Shown piece by piece: positions 9,953 through 19,200 of a stretch of DNA of 49,796 nucleotides. The notes under the pieces were generated by a model. It searched no databases. It worked only from the letters and a program-made list of their open reading frames with translations, and was not told where the DNA came from. This DNA comes from Pyronema omphalodes. Its lineage: Eukaryota; Ascomycota; Pezizomycetes; Pezizales; Pyronemataceae. Within the stretch, counting starts at the first letter, position 1. Each line of letters starts with the position of its first letter. The DNA is taken from positions 1 to 49,796 of the forward strand of contig JAJJXM010000129.1 of NCBI GenBank assembly GCA_024516155.1, in the 5' to 3' direction. The translations under genes and the position numbers were made by a program.

Positions 9953-10120
9953 TTTGTTCGTTAATTTTGATCTCTTTTCGTTCCTCCTCCTCCTGGTCCT
10001 TCTCGGACCCCTATTTGAAGAGGATCACTTTGTCTGTCTTCCCAGGTACCTTGTAGCTCCTCTTCTTCTTCGTCCCTTCCCATGTCCTCCTCGAACCTCC
10101 TTCGACGAAGATCATTTTGT
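9700..10120 (-). repeat. Coding tandem repeat between protease and RT, copy B
   Basis: The motif DPFRMQ (DNA GATCCTTTTCGAATGCA on the element strand) recurs at about 75-80-bp spacing near 9704, 9778, 9857 and 9936, with decayed copies near 10016 and 10102. Each unit also carries an acidic/basic stretch rich in Glu, Lys and Arg. Frame changes in copy B fall inside this array, as expected of a slippage-prone repeat. The same array is in copy C at 14940-15360. Confidence 0.85.
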
Positions 10121-11004
10121 GCTCCGTCTTGAACCCTTCCTTGTTGCTCCTCTTCCCCCTCTTTCTCCTGGTTCCTTTCGATCCTTCTTCGCCACGGCGC
10201 CGCTTCTTGTTCCTTTTTCCTCGTTCTATTTCCCCAGGTTTCCTTCCTTTCTTCCCAACTTGCTTCGCATATTCTTTCTTCCCTGGCTGCGGCCTGCGCA
10301 GTGTCCAGTCGATATTGCTGAATAGCGTCGTTTTCCGTTACCGTGGTCGCGTGAGGTGAGGTCGAGGTCCCTAGGCACCTCTTAGCGCAACGCGCCGAGT
10401 CGAACGTAACTCTTCCCTCGTTCCAGTCGATACTGGGGTTGTGCGTCCGGAGCCATGGAAGTCCCACAATGATAGGTGAGTTTCCAATCGTGATACAATG
10501 CAGTCGAATATCTTCCTGATGGTTATTGATCTGTAATCTTACCATAGCTTCGTGGGTGACTGGTCCACTAGCTATCTCTCGTCCGTCCACTGCCAACACC
10601 CTTCGTGGGACGTCCTTCTTCTTCAACGGAATCCCCACCCTTTCCGCATATTCCTTATCGATGAAGTTCTCCGTCGCTCCACAGTCCACCATGGCCGTCG
10701 TGGTGTGTTCTCGATTATCTTTTCCTTTTATTACTACTTTCAATATGATCTTTTCATCTCGCCGGTATGGCCCTACGCTCGATATCATGTAGGCTGGTTC
10801 CGGATTGTCTGGTTCGGCGGAACTCTTCGTCCCCAGGAGTCCACCTTGTTCTTTTACTCCTGGGGATCCTCTTTTCCCGCTCTTTCTTCGGCTTGTTCCT
10901 CGTCGATGTTGGCTTCTGCCGCCCGGTATGTTCTTCGTTCCCCCATTGGTTTCTTGTGGGGGCATTTGGCGGCATAGTGGCCCGTTTTCCCGCAGTTGAA
11001 ACAT
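9961..11004 (-). pseudogene. pol: Pol of copy B: aspartic protease and charged linker, frameshifted at its end
   Basis: The pol frame overlaps the end of gag in the -1 frame. The protease has the motif VDCGATENFID, the block IASGPVTHEAMV and the closing IIVGLPWL, and it would process the Gag-Pol precursor. After it comes a long Glu/Arg/Lys-rich linker that becomes the DPFRMQ repeat array. This frame ends at 9961, whereas the RT frame opens at 9952 in another phase; copy C holds one phase through the same stretch apart from a single stop. The protease itself has no stop. Confidence 0.85.
10830..10878 (-). promoter_or_regulatory. Predicted -1 frameshift signal (gag to pol), family 2 copy B
   Basis: On the element strand GGGAAAA (10878-10872) is read G_GGA_AAA in gag. 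After a 5-nt spacer an 11-bp perfect stem TCCCCAGGAGT / ACTCCTGGGGA (10866-10856 with 10840-10830) closes a 15-nt loop. The gag stop lies at the base of the loop. The same structure is present base for base in copy C. Confidence 0.8.
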
Positions 11005-11936
11005 TCGTTGTTTTTTCGTCGTTTCTCTTCCTCGGTCCTATCCCTAGGCCTGCCCCTCCGAGTGGCATCCAGTTCCATCGGCTCGGGCTCCGAGAAGGTC
11101 GATCCCTGGTGGCCGTTCTTCGGATGGAAATTCTGGTACTGAGGTTCAAATCGGTTGCGCAGGGTTCGGAAATTGAACAGCCGGTTGTCCAATGCAATTG
11201 CTTTGTTTGCGAAATCGATTATCTTCGTCGGACGGGTCTCGAGGATGGCAAGTTGCCTTTGCACGTCCACATGAAGTCCATCGCTGAACTGATCAATGTA
11301 GATTTCGTCGTTGTAACGCAGGTCCGCGATAATTCTCTGGAACTCGGCCCAATACGCTGCGGCGGACCGATTCCCCTAACGGAGACTTTTGAATTTCCTC
11401 CTCGCCACTTCCCTTGAATCCGCCTCTCCAAACGCTCTCGAGACGGCAGTCTTGAATGCCTCCCAGGTGGTGTACGTGCTTCTCCCCTTCTCGATGGAGG
11501 GCTCAATCCATGACCACGCATTTCCCCGACACCGCGAACTGGCGTAATTAACTCTTTTGATGTCACTGTCGAACCTGTTCGGTTCACAGTTGAACTTCAG
11601 TTCGCACTGGGTCAGGAAAGCCCGAAGCTTCGTCCTCTCGCCGTGATAGAGTTCGGGATCCTCGACCTTGGGATTACTGGTCGGAGAGGGTCGATAGGTG
11701 AGCTGTTGGAACAGTTGTTGGAGCTGCTCCTGGGTCATCACGACCGAAGGTGGCGTCATACCACTCGTTCCTTGTTGAGAGGCCATTATGGATGCTATGT
11801 CCTCGGGGATCTGGACTGGTCCCGGTGAATCCGGAGTCTGTGGGCGGGATCGGTGTTCGGGGGTTACTGGGCTCGCTGGACCGGTGGCTTCCCTTTCAAT
11901 AACCTCGCTCAGCTCCTGCAATCGGAATGGATCCAC
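10854..11936 (-). pseudogene. gag: Gag of copy B, one internal stop
   Basis: This is a 360-codon structural protein with the same length and frame as gag of copy C. It contains a capsid-like region (LYHGERTKLRAFLTQCELKF, then WSWIEPS and YTTWEAFK), a basic linker and a CCHC zinc knuckle CFNCGKTGHYAAKC near its end, so it should coat and package element RNA. TAG at 11378-11376 replaces a CAG found in C. The aligned frame opens with GTG at 11936 in both copies and has an upstream stop. The first ATG is about 50 codons in, so the true start is uncertain. Pol overlaps the end in the -1 frame. Confidence 0.85.
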
Positions 11937-12020
11937 GGTATTGGTTGTTTCTTATTTGTTTTCTTAGTTGCGGTTGAAGCCCTTCGTGCTTCCTTAGTTG
12001 TATCGGGTGTCGTTTGGAGG

Positions 12021-12030
12021 ACGCAATCAA
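12021..12030 (-). other. Predicted self-priming site of family 2, copy B
   Basis: Starting 2 nt inside the 5' LTR boundary the element strand reads TTGATTGCGT. Its exact complement ACGCAATCAA lies at 12330-12321, about 35 nt downstream of the TATA box TATATAAGG (12365-12357), where transcription should begin. This is the layout used by Tf1-type self-primed retrotransposons. No TGG-type tRNA match is seen at this place. Confidence 0.7.
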
Positions 12031-12031
12031 A

Positions 12032-12798
12032 TGTCAAAATCCGGCTACACACGGTCGACAGGCGATACAACCGTCGGATTGCTATGCAATCGGGTTCGGC
12101 TCTGGACTTCTAGGTGAGTTAGTCACGGGCTCAGGCAGTACTTACCTTGTGCACAGGATGTCCCTGCGGCGTTGCCTGTGATAGAATCGTCGGATGGGGA
12201 TCTGGATGGGAGGATAGGTGGGTATTCGGGATGGGTAAGTATGTTGGGATGGGCTGGGTTTGCGGTCACGGTTTAGATGATAGAACTGCAGTGTGTAGAT
12301 AGGATTGTGTAGATAGATAATTGATTGCGTACTAGACTAATGAAATACAAATGTCCCCTTATATACCTTTGTCCCTGTGCTCATGTGATTTCCCAACTTA
12401 TCTGACCCGCAGATATTCCATCCATCATGAGACACCCTTCGCTCCACTGTGACTCCCAAAACCTAACTAAAACACAATACAAACATAAACCAAAACATAA
12501 TACAAAACATAAGCAAAACATAATACAAACATAAGCAAAACACAATACAAACATAAGCAAAACACAATACAAAACATAAGCAAAACATATTCCAAACCTC
12601 GAGGAAACCCTCCTCGTTCCACCCCGCACTTACCCCCTTGTCCTCGCTTAACCCTAACTCCTCTCGCCTAGCCCTAGCTCCACCTCTTCGCTTAAACCCT
12701 AACTGTGACGTACGCCATCCCCAGCGTCACACCCACGAACCACAGCCCAGCTGTGGTCACAATCCCTCCCAGAAGCATATCCCTAGCGGTTCGTGACA
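12032..12798 (-). repeat. 5' LTR of gypsy copy B (767 bp)
   Basis: It is equal in length to and nearly identical with 4983-5749. It carries the promoter that would act on copy B: TATATAAGG at 12365-12357 and a predicted transcript start near 12330. Downstream on the element strand is a GGTAAGT...GACTAAC...TAG string that resembles a very short intron (about 12111-12150). Confidence 0.95.
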
Positions 12799-12803
12799 GA
12801 TCG
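12799..12803. repeat. Target-site duplication of copy B, right (GATCG)
   Basis: It is the partner of 4978-4982 and lies directly after the LTR end TGACA at 12798. Confidence 0.9.
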
Positions 12804-12915
12804 TGAGTTAACTTCCTGGCTTCTTGAGAAAACATCTATTGCTCTATATTCAAAGAACGAAGCACGAACTGATCGCGCAAACCTCTGTATTGAAAGCCTC
12901 AATACCCAGGTTCAC
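12799..12915. other. Unrecognised spacer, right half
   Basis: This is 117 bp between copy B and the truncated LTR of copy C. Joined across B it would continue 4905-4982. I see no gene or known element in it. Its right edge is an abrupt junction with the LTR fragment at 12916. Confidence 0.6.
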
Positions 12916-13026
12916 AGTACTGCCTGAGCCCGCGACTAACCCACCTAGAAGTCCAGAGCCGAACCTGATTGCATAGCAATCTGACCATTGTATCGCCTGT
13001 CGCCTGTGTGTAGCCGGATTCTGACA
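12916..13026 (+). repeat. 5' LTR remnant of copy C
   Basis: From AGTACTGCCTGAG to GGATTCTGACA it matches the last ~110 bp of the 3' LTR at 28294-28404. The upstream ~640 bp, including the promoter, is gone, so copy C cannot be transcribed from its own start. Directly after it comes a diverged version of the priming site (TTTCATTGCATCC versus TTTGATTGCGTCC in copy B). Confidence 0.88.
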
Positions 13027-13121
13027 TTTCATTGCATCCTCCGAACGACACCCGATACAACTAAGTAAGCACGAAGGGCTGCAACCGTAACCAAGAAAAG
13101 AAATAAGAATCAACCAGTACC

Positions 13122-14204
13122 GTGGATCCGTTCCGATTGCAGGAGCTGACCGAGGTCATTGAGAGGGAAGCCACCGGTCCAGCGAGCCCAGTAACCCCCG
13201 AACACCGATCCCGCCCACAGACTCCGGATTCACCGGGACCAGTACAGATCCCCTGGGGCATAGCGTCCCTAATGGCCTCTCAACAAGGAACGAGTGGTAT
13301 GACGCCACCCTCGGTCGTGATGACCCAGGAACAGCTCCAACAACTGTTCCAACAACTCACCTATCGTCCCTCTCCGACCAGTAATCCCAAGGTCGAGGAC
13401 CCCGAACTATATCACGGCGAGAGGACGAAGCTTCGGGCATTCCTGACTCAGTGCGAGCTGAAGTTCAACTGTTAACCAAACAGGTTCGACAGTGACATTA
13501 AGAAGGTTAATTACTCCAGTTCGCGGTGTCGGGGAAATGCGTGGTCATGGATTGAGCCCTCCATCGAGAAGGGAAGAAGCACGTATACCACCTGGGAGGC
13601 ATTCAAGACTGCCGTCTCGAGAGCATTTGGAGAGGCGCACTCAAGAGAAGTGGCAAGGAGGAAATTCAAGAATGTCCGTCAGGGAAATCGGTCCGCCGCA
13701 GCGTACTGGGCCGAGTTCCAGAGAATTATCCCGGACCTGCGTTACAACGACGAATTCTACATTGATCAGTTCAGCGATGGACTTCATGTGGACGTGCAAA
13801 GACAACTCGCCATCCTCGAGACCCGTCCAACGAAGATAATCGACTTCGCAAACAAAGCAATTGCGTTGGACAACAGGCTGTTGAATTTCCGGACTCTGCG
13901 AAACCGATTTGAACCTCAGTATCAGAATTTCCATCGGAAAAACAGCCACCAGGGATCGACTTTCTCGCAACCCGAGCCAATGGAACTGGATGCCACTCGG
14001 AGGGGCAGGCCTAGGGATAGGGCCGATGAAAAAAAAAGACGCAAAAACAATGAATGCTTGAACTGCGGAAAAACGGGCCACTATGCCGCAAAATGTCCCC
14101 GCAAGAAACCAATGGGGGAACGAAGAACGTACCGGGCGGCAGACGCCAACATCGACGAGGAACAAGTCGAAGAAAGAACGGGAAAAGAGGATCCCCAGGA
14201 GTAA
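13122..14204 (+). pseudogene. gag: Gag of copy C, one internal stop
   Basis: It has the same 361-codon frame as copy B's gag, again opening with GTG GAT CCG. TAA at 13473-13475 replaces a GAA codon seen in copy B; the rest is open. The zinc knuckle CLNCGKTGHYAAKC lies near 14056-14097, and the Gag ends at TAA 14202-14204. Pol begins in the -1 frame inside the last 150 bases. Confidence 0.87.
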
Positions 14205-14228
14205 AAGAACAAGGTGGACTCCTGGGGA
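14180..14228 (+). promoter_or_regulatory. Predicted -1 frameshift signal (gag to pol), family 2 copy C
   Basis: GGGAAAA (14180-14186) is in the gag frame as G_GGA_AAA. Then come a 5-nt spacer GAGGA, an 11-bp perfect stem TCCCCAGGAGT (14192-14202) with ACTCCTGGGGA (14218-14228), and a 15-nt loop. Slippage by -1 leads into the open protease frame. The spacer length and stem are textbook for programmed frameshifting. Confidence 0.82.
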
Positions 14229-14939
14229 AGAAGAGATCCGCCGACCCAGACAATCCGGAACCAGCCTACATGATATCGAGCGTCGGGCCATACCGGCGAG
14301 ATGAAAAGATCATATTAAGAGTAGTAATAAAAGGAAAAGATAACCGAGAACACACCACGACGGCCATGGTGGACTGTGGAGCGACGGAGAACTTCATCGA
14401 TAAGGAATATGCGGAAAGGGTGGGGATTCCGTTGAAGAAGACGGACATCCCACGAAGGGTGTTGGCAGTGGACGGACGAGAGATAGCTAGTGGGCCAGTC
14501 ACCCACGAAGCTATGGTGAGGTTACAGATCAACAACCATCAGGAGGATATTCGACTGCATTGTATCACAACTGGAAACTCACCTATCATTGTGGGGCTTC
14601 CATGGCTCCGGACGCACAACCCCAGTATCGACTGGAACGAGGGAAGAGTTACGTTCGACTCGGCGCGTTGCGCTGAGAGGTGCCTTGGGACCTCGACCTC
14701 ACCTCACGCGACCACGGTAACGGAAGACGACGCTATTCAGCAATATCAACTGGCCACTGCACAGGCCGCAGCTAGGGAAGAAAGAATATGCGAAGCAAGA
14801 TGGGAAGAAAGGAAGGAAACCTGGGGCAATAGAACGAGGAAAAAGAAACAAGAAGCTGAGCCGTGGCGAAGAAGGATCGAAAGGGACCAGGAAAAGGAGG
14901 GGGAAGAGGAGCAACAAGGAAGGGTCCAAGACAGAGCAC

Positions 14940-15360
14940 AAGATGATCCTCTTCGAAGGGCGTTCGAGGAGGACATGGGAAGTGACGAAGAAGAAGTGGA
15001 GCTACAAGGGACCTGGGAAGACAGACAAAGTGATCCTTTTCGAATGAGGGTCGAGAAGGACCAGGAGGAGGAGGAACGAAAAGAGATCCAAATTAACGAA
15101 TAAAATGATGCATTTCGAATGCAGACCGAGGAAAAGGATGGAAAAGAGGAGGAACGGAAAGAGTCCCGGGATGCTGCACAAGACGATCCTTTTCGAATGC
15201 AGCCCGAAGGAGGGGAAGCAGAAAAGGAGGAACGCAAATGGACCTGGGGTACTGCACAAGACGATCCTTTTCGAATGCAGCCTGAAGGAGGGGAAGAAAT
15301 CAAGGAGGAACGGAAAAGGATTCGGGATGGTGCAGAAAAGGATCCTTTTCGAATGCAAGC
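14940..15360 (+). repeat. Coding tandem repeat between protease and RT, copy C
   Basis: GATCCTTTTCGAATGCA-like units at about 15032, 15107 (decayed), 15185, 15263 and 15338, plus an older one near 14945, are spaced about 78 bp apart and encode DPFRMQ followed by Glu/Lys/Arg-rich sequence. It is orthologous to the array in copy B at 9700-10120. Confidence 0.85.
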
Positions 15361-15422
15361 AGATGGAGACGAGGCAGAGGGGGAAGATGAGGAGGAATCG
15401 GAAGGCACCTTCGACTGGATCG

Positions 15423-15436
15423 CTTACGCTGCCATG
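15423..15436. repeat. Target-site duplication of the LINE, left (CTTACGCTGCCATG)
   Basis: This 14-bp sequence is repeated exactly at 22452-22465 and belongs to copy C's pol (…AYAAMG…). The size fits target-primed reverse transcription. Confidence 0.93.
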
Positions 15437-16247
15437 TATTTATTTATTTATTTATTAACTCATACACGCATCCAACCGTAAGGTTATGGCGGAATCTACA
15501 GTAAATACAAAATTAAGAAACCCGGGTGTCAGGCCAGGCTCTCACTGGGTATGCCCCAGAGCTTGTCGTTAGGGTGTGGGGTTGTAGACCCCCAAGTCTC
15601 GTTGTGCTTTTTGTTCGTCAAGCGTCGTCTGTTCCAGGAGCCCTGTACGCTCGGAGGCCACCTCGCCGGGTCGTTCCCCCATTTCCTCCACCCTTCCCCT
15701 CCCTTTTTTAACCGTTTTTTCCACCTTTATTTCCTCCACAAAGCAAAAACAAACAAGCAAAAGAAAAGAAAAGAAGATATAACTCCTCCGGGTCAACGCC
15801 CCCCCCACCGCACCTCTCTCCCCTGTGCCACTACCATACTCTACGTCCCTCCCCTCGCCCTTCACCAGGCTCCTCCCTCTCGGCTCGCCAGCCGTCCATC
15901 GTCCCACTCCGTCCACTTCTCTCCGCGTCACCATCTCGCACTCGCCTCATTCGTGCTCCTCCCGTCCGTCTCTACCGCGTCTCTCCTCTCCCTCGACTCC
16001 TCGCTTCACTTTCATTCCCGTTTCAAGAAAGAAAAAACACAACACTCCATTCTCCACAACAACCACGCCTCCGCTCTCCCAATCTCCCGTCTCCACTCTC
16101 TCCTCGTCATCGTCCGCTTCCTCCATCTCCCCTCTCCCTCGTCTCTCTCTCCGCTCTCGCCTCCCGCTTCTCCCTCCCTTCGTCCTCCGCCGACTTCTTT
16201 TTATTATTATTTTTTTTTTTTTTCTTTTTCCTTTTTTTTTTTTTTTA
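15437..16247 (-). other. LINE 3' UTR and (AATA)n tail
   Basis: There is no gene here. On the element strand the ORF2 stop is followed at once by A-rich runs (16200-16255), then a strongly purine-rich stretch to about 15700, then a moderately complex ~250-bp region and the AATA repeats. The last ~250 bp, around the landmark complementary to CCACAAAGCAAAAAC (15737-15751), is shared with the half-LINE (24520-24534). It is therefore the likely recognition region for the reverse transcriptase. Long plus-strand frames here are by-products of the base bias. Confidence 0.8.
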
Positions 16248-19200
16248 TTAATTATTAGAGGTAACCGCGTGCTCGTCCGTCAGGTCCAGCAGCGTCCCCC
16301 AGTCTGTTGTCAGCGTAGCAGATGTGTCCTCCTCAGCGGGGAGTTTACTTAACCTTGCGTGAGCCCACTCCGCAGTCGCTATCTTGGTCTCTGAGATCAT
16401 AGCGGACAGTGCTTTGGTTCCGGCGGTGGTGTGTAAGATTGCCGGTAGTGTGAGGTGTCGTCGTCGTGGGATTTTCAGTGTGCGTCGCAGTTCGGTCCGT
16501 TGGGAAGTGAAGTGGGGGCACGAGAGAATGAGATGTTTGGGGGATTGCGGAGGGTGAAGGGGGCATGAGCACGAGCGGGAGGGGTATTGGGCGGTGGGGG
16601 GATGAGCAAGGCAGTCCAAAAAATAACCGTGTCCGGTACGCAATCCCAAGATTGCGGTTGATAGTTTGCGTGGTAGGGCCGTGTAGGCATGGTCGAGGCG
16701 TCGACGGTGTGGGGCGTCGTATGTTTTAAGTTTCGGCGCGGAGGAGTACCAGGTCGTCCAGTCTTGGATGTACTGATCGTGAATTTGTCGGTGTATCCAG
16801 GACAGGGAGACCGGTAGCGAAGAGGGGGGGGTTAGGGTGGTTGCAGTTTTGGCGAGGAGGTCGGCTTGGTCATTCCCGGGTATGTCGGTATGTCCTGGGA
16901 CCCAATGTAAGGTGACGGATGTGTCTTTGGATCGGAGGGAGGAGGCGATGTCGTGTATAGCGCGGGCGAGCTCTTGGCCCGGACCATATGTTGTGCGGGA
17001 GGCGCGGAGGATGGCCGCCTGGTTGTCCGTAAAGACGTGTATCCGGCGGCGTCGGAGGTGGTTGTGGGAGATGATTTTGTAGCACATCTCGAGGCAGTCG
17101 TGAATTGCTCGTAGTTCGGCGTCGAACACTTCCGTGGTCGTGCCCATGGGGATGGATTCGTTGACTTGACGGGGGAAACCTGAGGTGATGCAGTATCCGG
17201 CGCCTGTTTTTCCCTCGAGCTGGGAGCCGTCTGTATAGGCGATAATGTTGGTTTTGTCGTCACTCAGGTCGCGGATCAGCGAGAGGTGTTCGACGGCGGC
17301 TTCGGGTTTGGGGAGGGAGGATATCTTTATTCGTAGGGGTGAGCTTATCCACGGGGTGGGATTTGGGTGTGCCGTGTCCTCGATTACGTCGTCTGGCAAT
17401 ATCCACTGACTGACGGAGCGGAGCATGCGAACGAGGCGCGAGGGGGCTTTCCGGGTGGTGTTCCAGGGGTAGTCATATTCGGACGGGTCACATATGGAGG
17501 TGGGGAAGTGGTTGGGCACGGGGAAGGAGGAAGGGCAGCGTCTAACTACGGGGTGGGAAGGGGGGAGGGAGAGGAGGCGGAGAACGTATTTGCGGCTGCG
17601 GCGGTGAAGGCGAACTGCGACGGGGGGTATGGCGGGTTCGTTGTGTAGGGCCACTATGGGGGTCGATGTGAATGCGTTTAGTATGCGGCGTAGGGCGGAG
17701 TTTTGTTGCGTTTGTAGTGTGCTGGCCAGTCCTTTTTGTCCATTCCACCAGATCTCAGAGCCAAAATCCGACCTAGAGGTTACACACGCTTGATAAAGTG
17801 TACGGGTCGCTGAGGGGGACAGACCGGTTTCGTGACGTACCAAACTTCGGAGGGCGTTGAGGGACCTAGCGGCGGCCGTCAGTCTTATTTTTACATGTTG
17901 GGAGAAGGAAAGTTTGCGATCAAAATATATGCCAATCCACCGGACCACGTCCTTGCTGCCTCCTTGAGTCCCAGGGGTGACTATGGTGCCGTTAGGTAAG
18001 TGCACGTTTGTTGCTTCGCTGTGTTCATCGATTCGCGACTTATGGAAGTGCAGCATCTCCGATTTGGAATCGTCGAATGCTACCGCGTTTGTCTGCGCCC
18101 AGTTGAATGCGGTGCGAGCGGCTGCTTCCAGGGCGCGCGCATTTTGTTCTCTCGTTCGTCCATGGGCCACCAAGGCAACGTCGTCTATATAGCTAGGGGT
18201 CCACAGGGTCGGGTGTTCGGATTGTAAGGCGTCAAAGAGGGGGCGAAGGTATATGAGGAAGAGTATTGGCGACGCGGGGGATCCCTGGGGAATGCCGGTT
18301 TGAATTGGTCGCTGTGAATCTGTTCTGCCGTCAAAGGATAGGGCGGTTGTGCGGTCACTTAAGAATGAGGAACACCACGATATAACCGCCTGTGGGCAGC
18401 CGAGTGAGTGCATAGTTGCCAGTAATCTGGCGGAGGAGACGTTATCGAAAGCTCCTCGTACATCTAAAAATAGGGCAGACGTCACGAAGCGATTTCCCGC
18501 GTTAACTTCTACCTCATGCGTCAGTGCCATCGCGGCGTCAATTGCCGAGCGTTTTGGGCGCCCGCCAATCTGGTCCTTATGCAGGATGTCGTGCGACTCC
18601 GCCATAAGGCTGAGCCGGGTCGCCATGAGTTTTTCTAACACCTTGCCCAAGCAGTTGAGTAAGGCGATCGGGCGGTATGCCTTTATGGCGCTATAGTCCG
18701 GTTTGTTTGGTTTAGGTATCACCACCGTCGTGGCCTCTCGCCAGCTCCGCGGATGATATCCTTTCGTTCCTAAGGTTGAGTACAGGGCGTTGAAAACTTT
18801 GGGGACTGCATCGTACGCCTTCCTAAGGCACGCGAACGTGATGGAGTCCGGGCCGGGGGCTTTCTTGGGGGAGGATGTTGTGATAGCGGTACGAATTTCT
18901 TCGGGGGTGAATGTTTTCCAGGGGAGTTGGGGGTTGGGTCGTGAGGTGCGCGTGGGGGGGGCAGCTGGGGGGGGAGGGAATAACGCTTGAAAGGCCTCTA
19001 CCTTACTGTCGAAGTCGACGCATACCTTCTCCATTCCTCCTACCTGTGTCTTGATCGGTGGTGTCAATTGAGCGCGGCGCGGGTTTGTATATCGGAAGGC
19101 CGCCCATATGTCTGGTCCTTCCACCGCGGCTAAGTATTCCTTCCACGTGGAGTCCTTTGCATGTCGGACTTTCCTGTAGTGGGCGTTTCGAGACTGTTTG

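Larger units (their letters stand above)
4983..12798 (-). mobile_element. Gypsy family-2 copy B, complete element with both LTRs (7816 bp)
   Basis: Two 767-bp LTRs (4983-5749 and 12032-12798) flank gag, PR, an acidic repeat linker, RT, RNase H, integrase-chromodomain and an extra third ORF, all on the minus strand, with a 5-bp duplication GATCG at the edges. By eye the LTRs differ at only about three positions, so insertion looks recent. Even so, gag, pol and the third ORF carry stops at 11378-11376, 8500-8498, 8434-8432 and 6371-6369, plus frame changes in the linker. It therefore looks like a young insertion of a defective copy, moved by proteins made elsewhere. Confidence 0.95.
14054..15436 (+). 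pseudogene. pol: Pol of copy C: protease and DPFRMQ repeat linker, one stop, cut by the LINE
   Basis: The frame overlaps gag. The protease active site is VDCGATENFID and the closing block IIVGLPWL; it should process Gag-Pol. A charged linker follows. TAA at 15101-15103 replaces a CAA codon of copy B, and the same frame then runs on through four further DPFRMQ repeats to IAYAAM, where the LINE interrupts at 15437. The frame resumes at 22466. Confidence 0.85.

Noticed and set aside
9583..10325. Plus-strand frames with repeated HSKRI and FEKD motifs
   Set aside because: They are the antisense reading of the DPFRMQ coding repeat in copy B.
12799..12915. A continuation of gypsy F reverse transcriptase on the other side of copy C
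   Set aside because: The translated spacer shows no RT similarity in any frame, so C is not a simple insertion into F at this point.
15551..16352. Two long plus-strand frames in a Ser/Pro/Phe-rich stretch
   Set aside because: They lie antisense in the purine-rich 3' UTR of the LINE, recur in the second copy only because the DNA is repeated, and look like base-composition artefacts.
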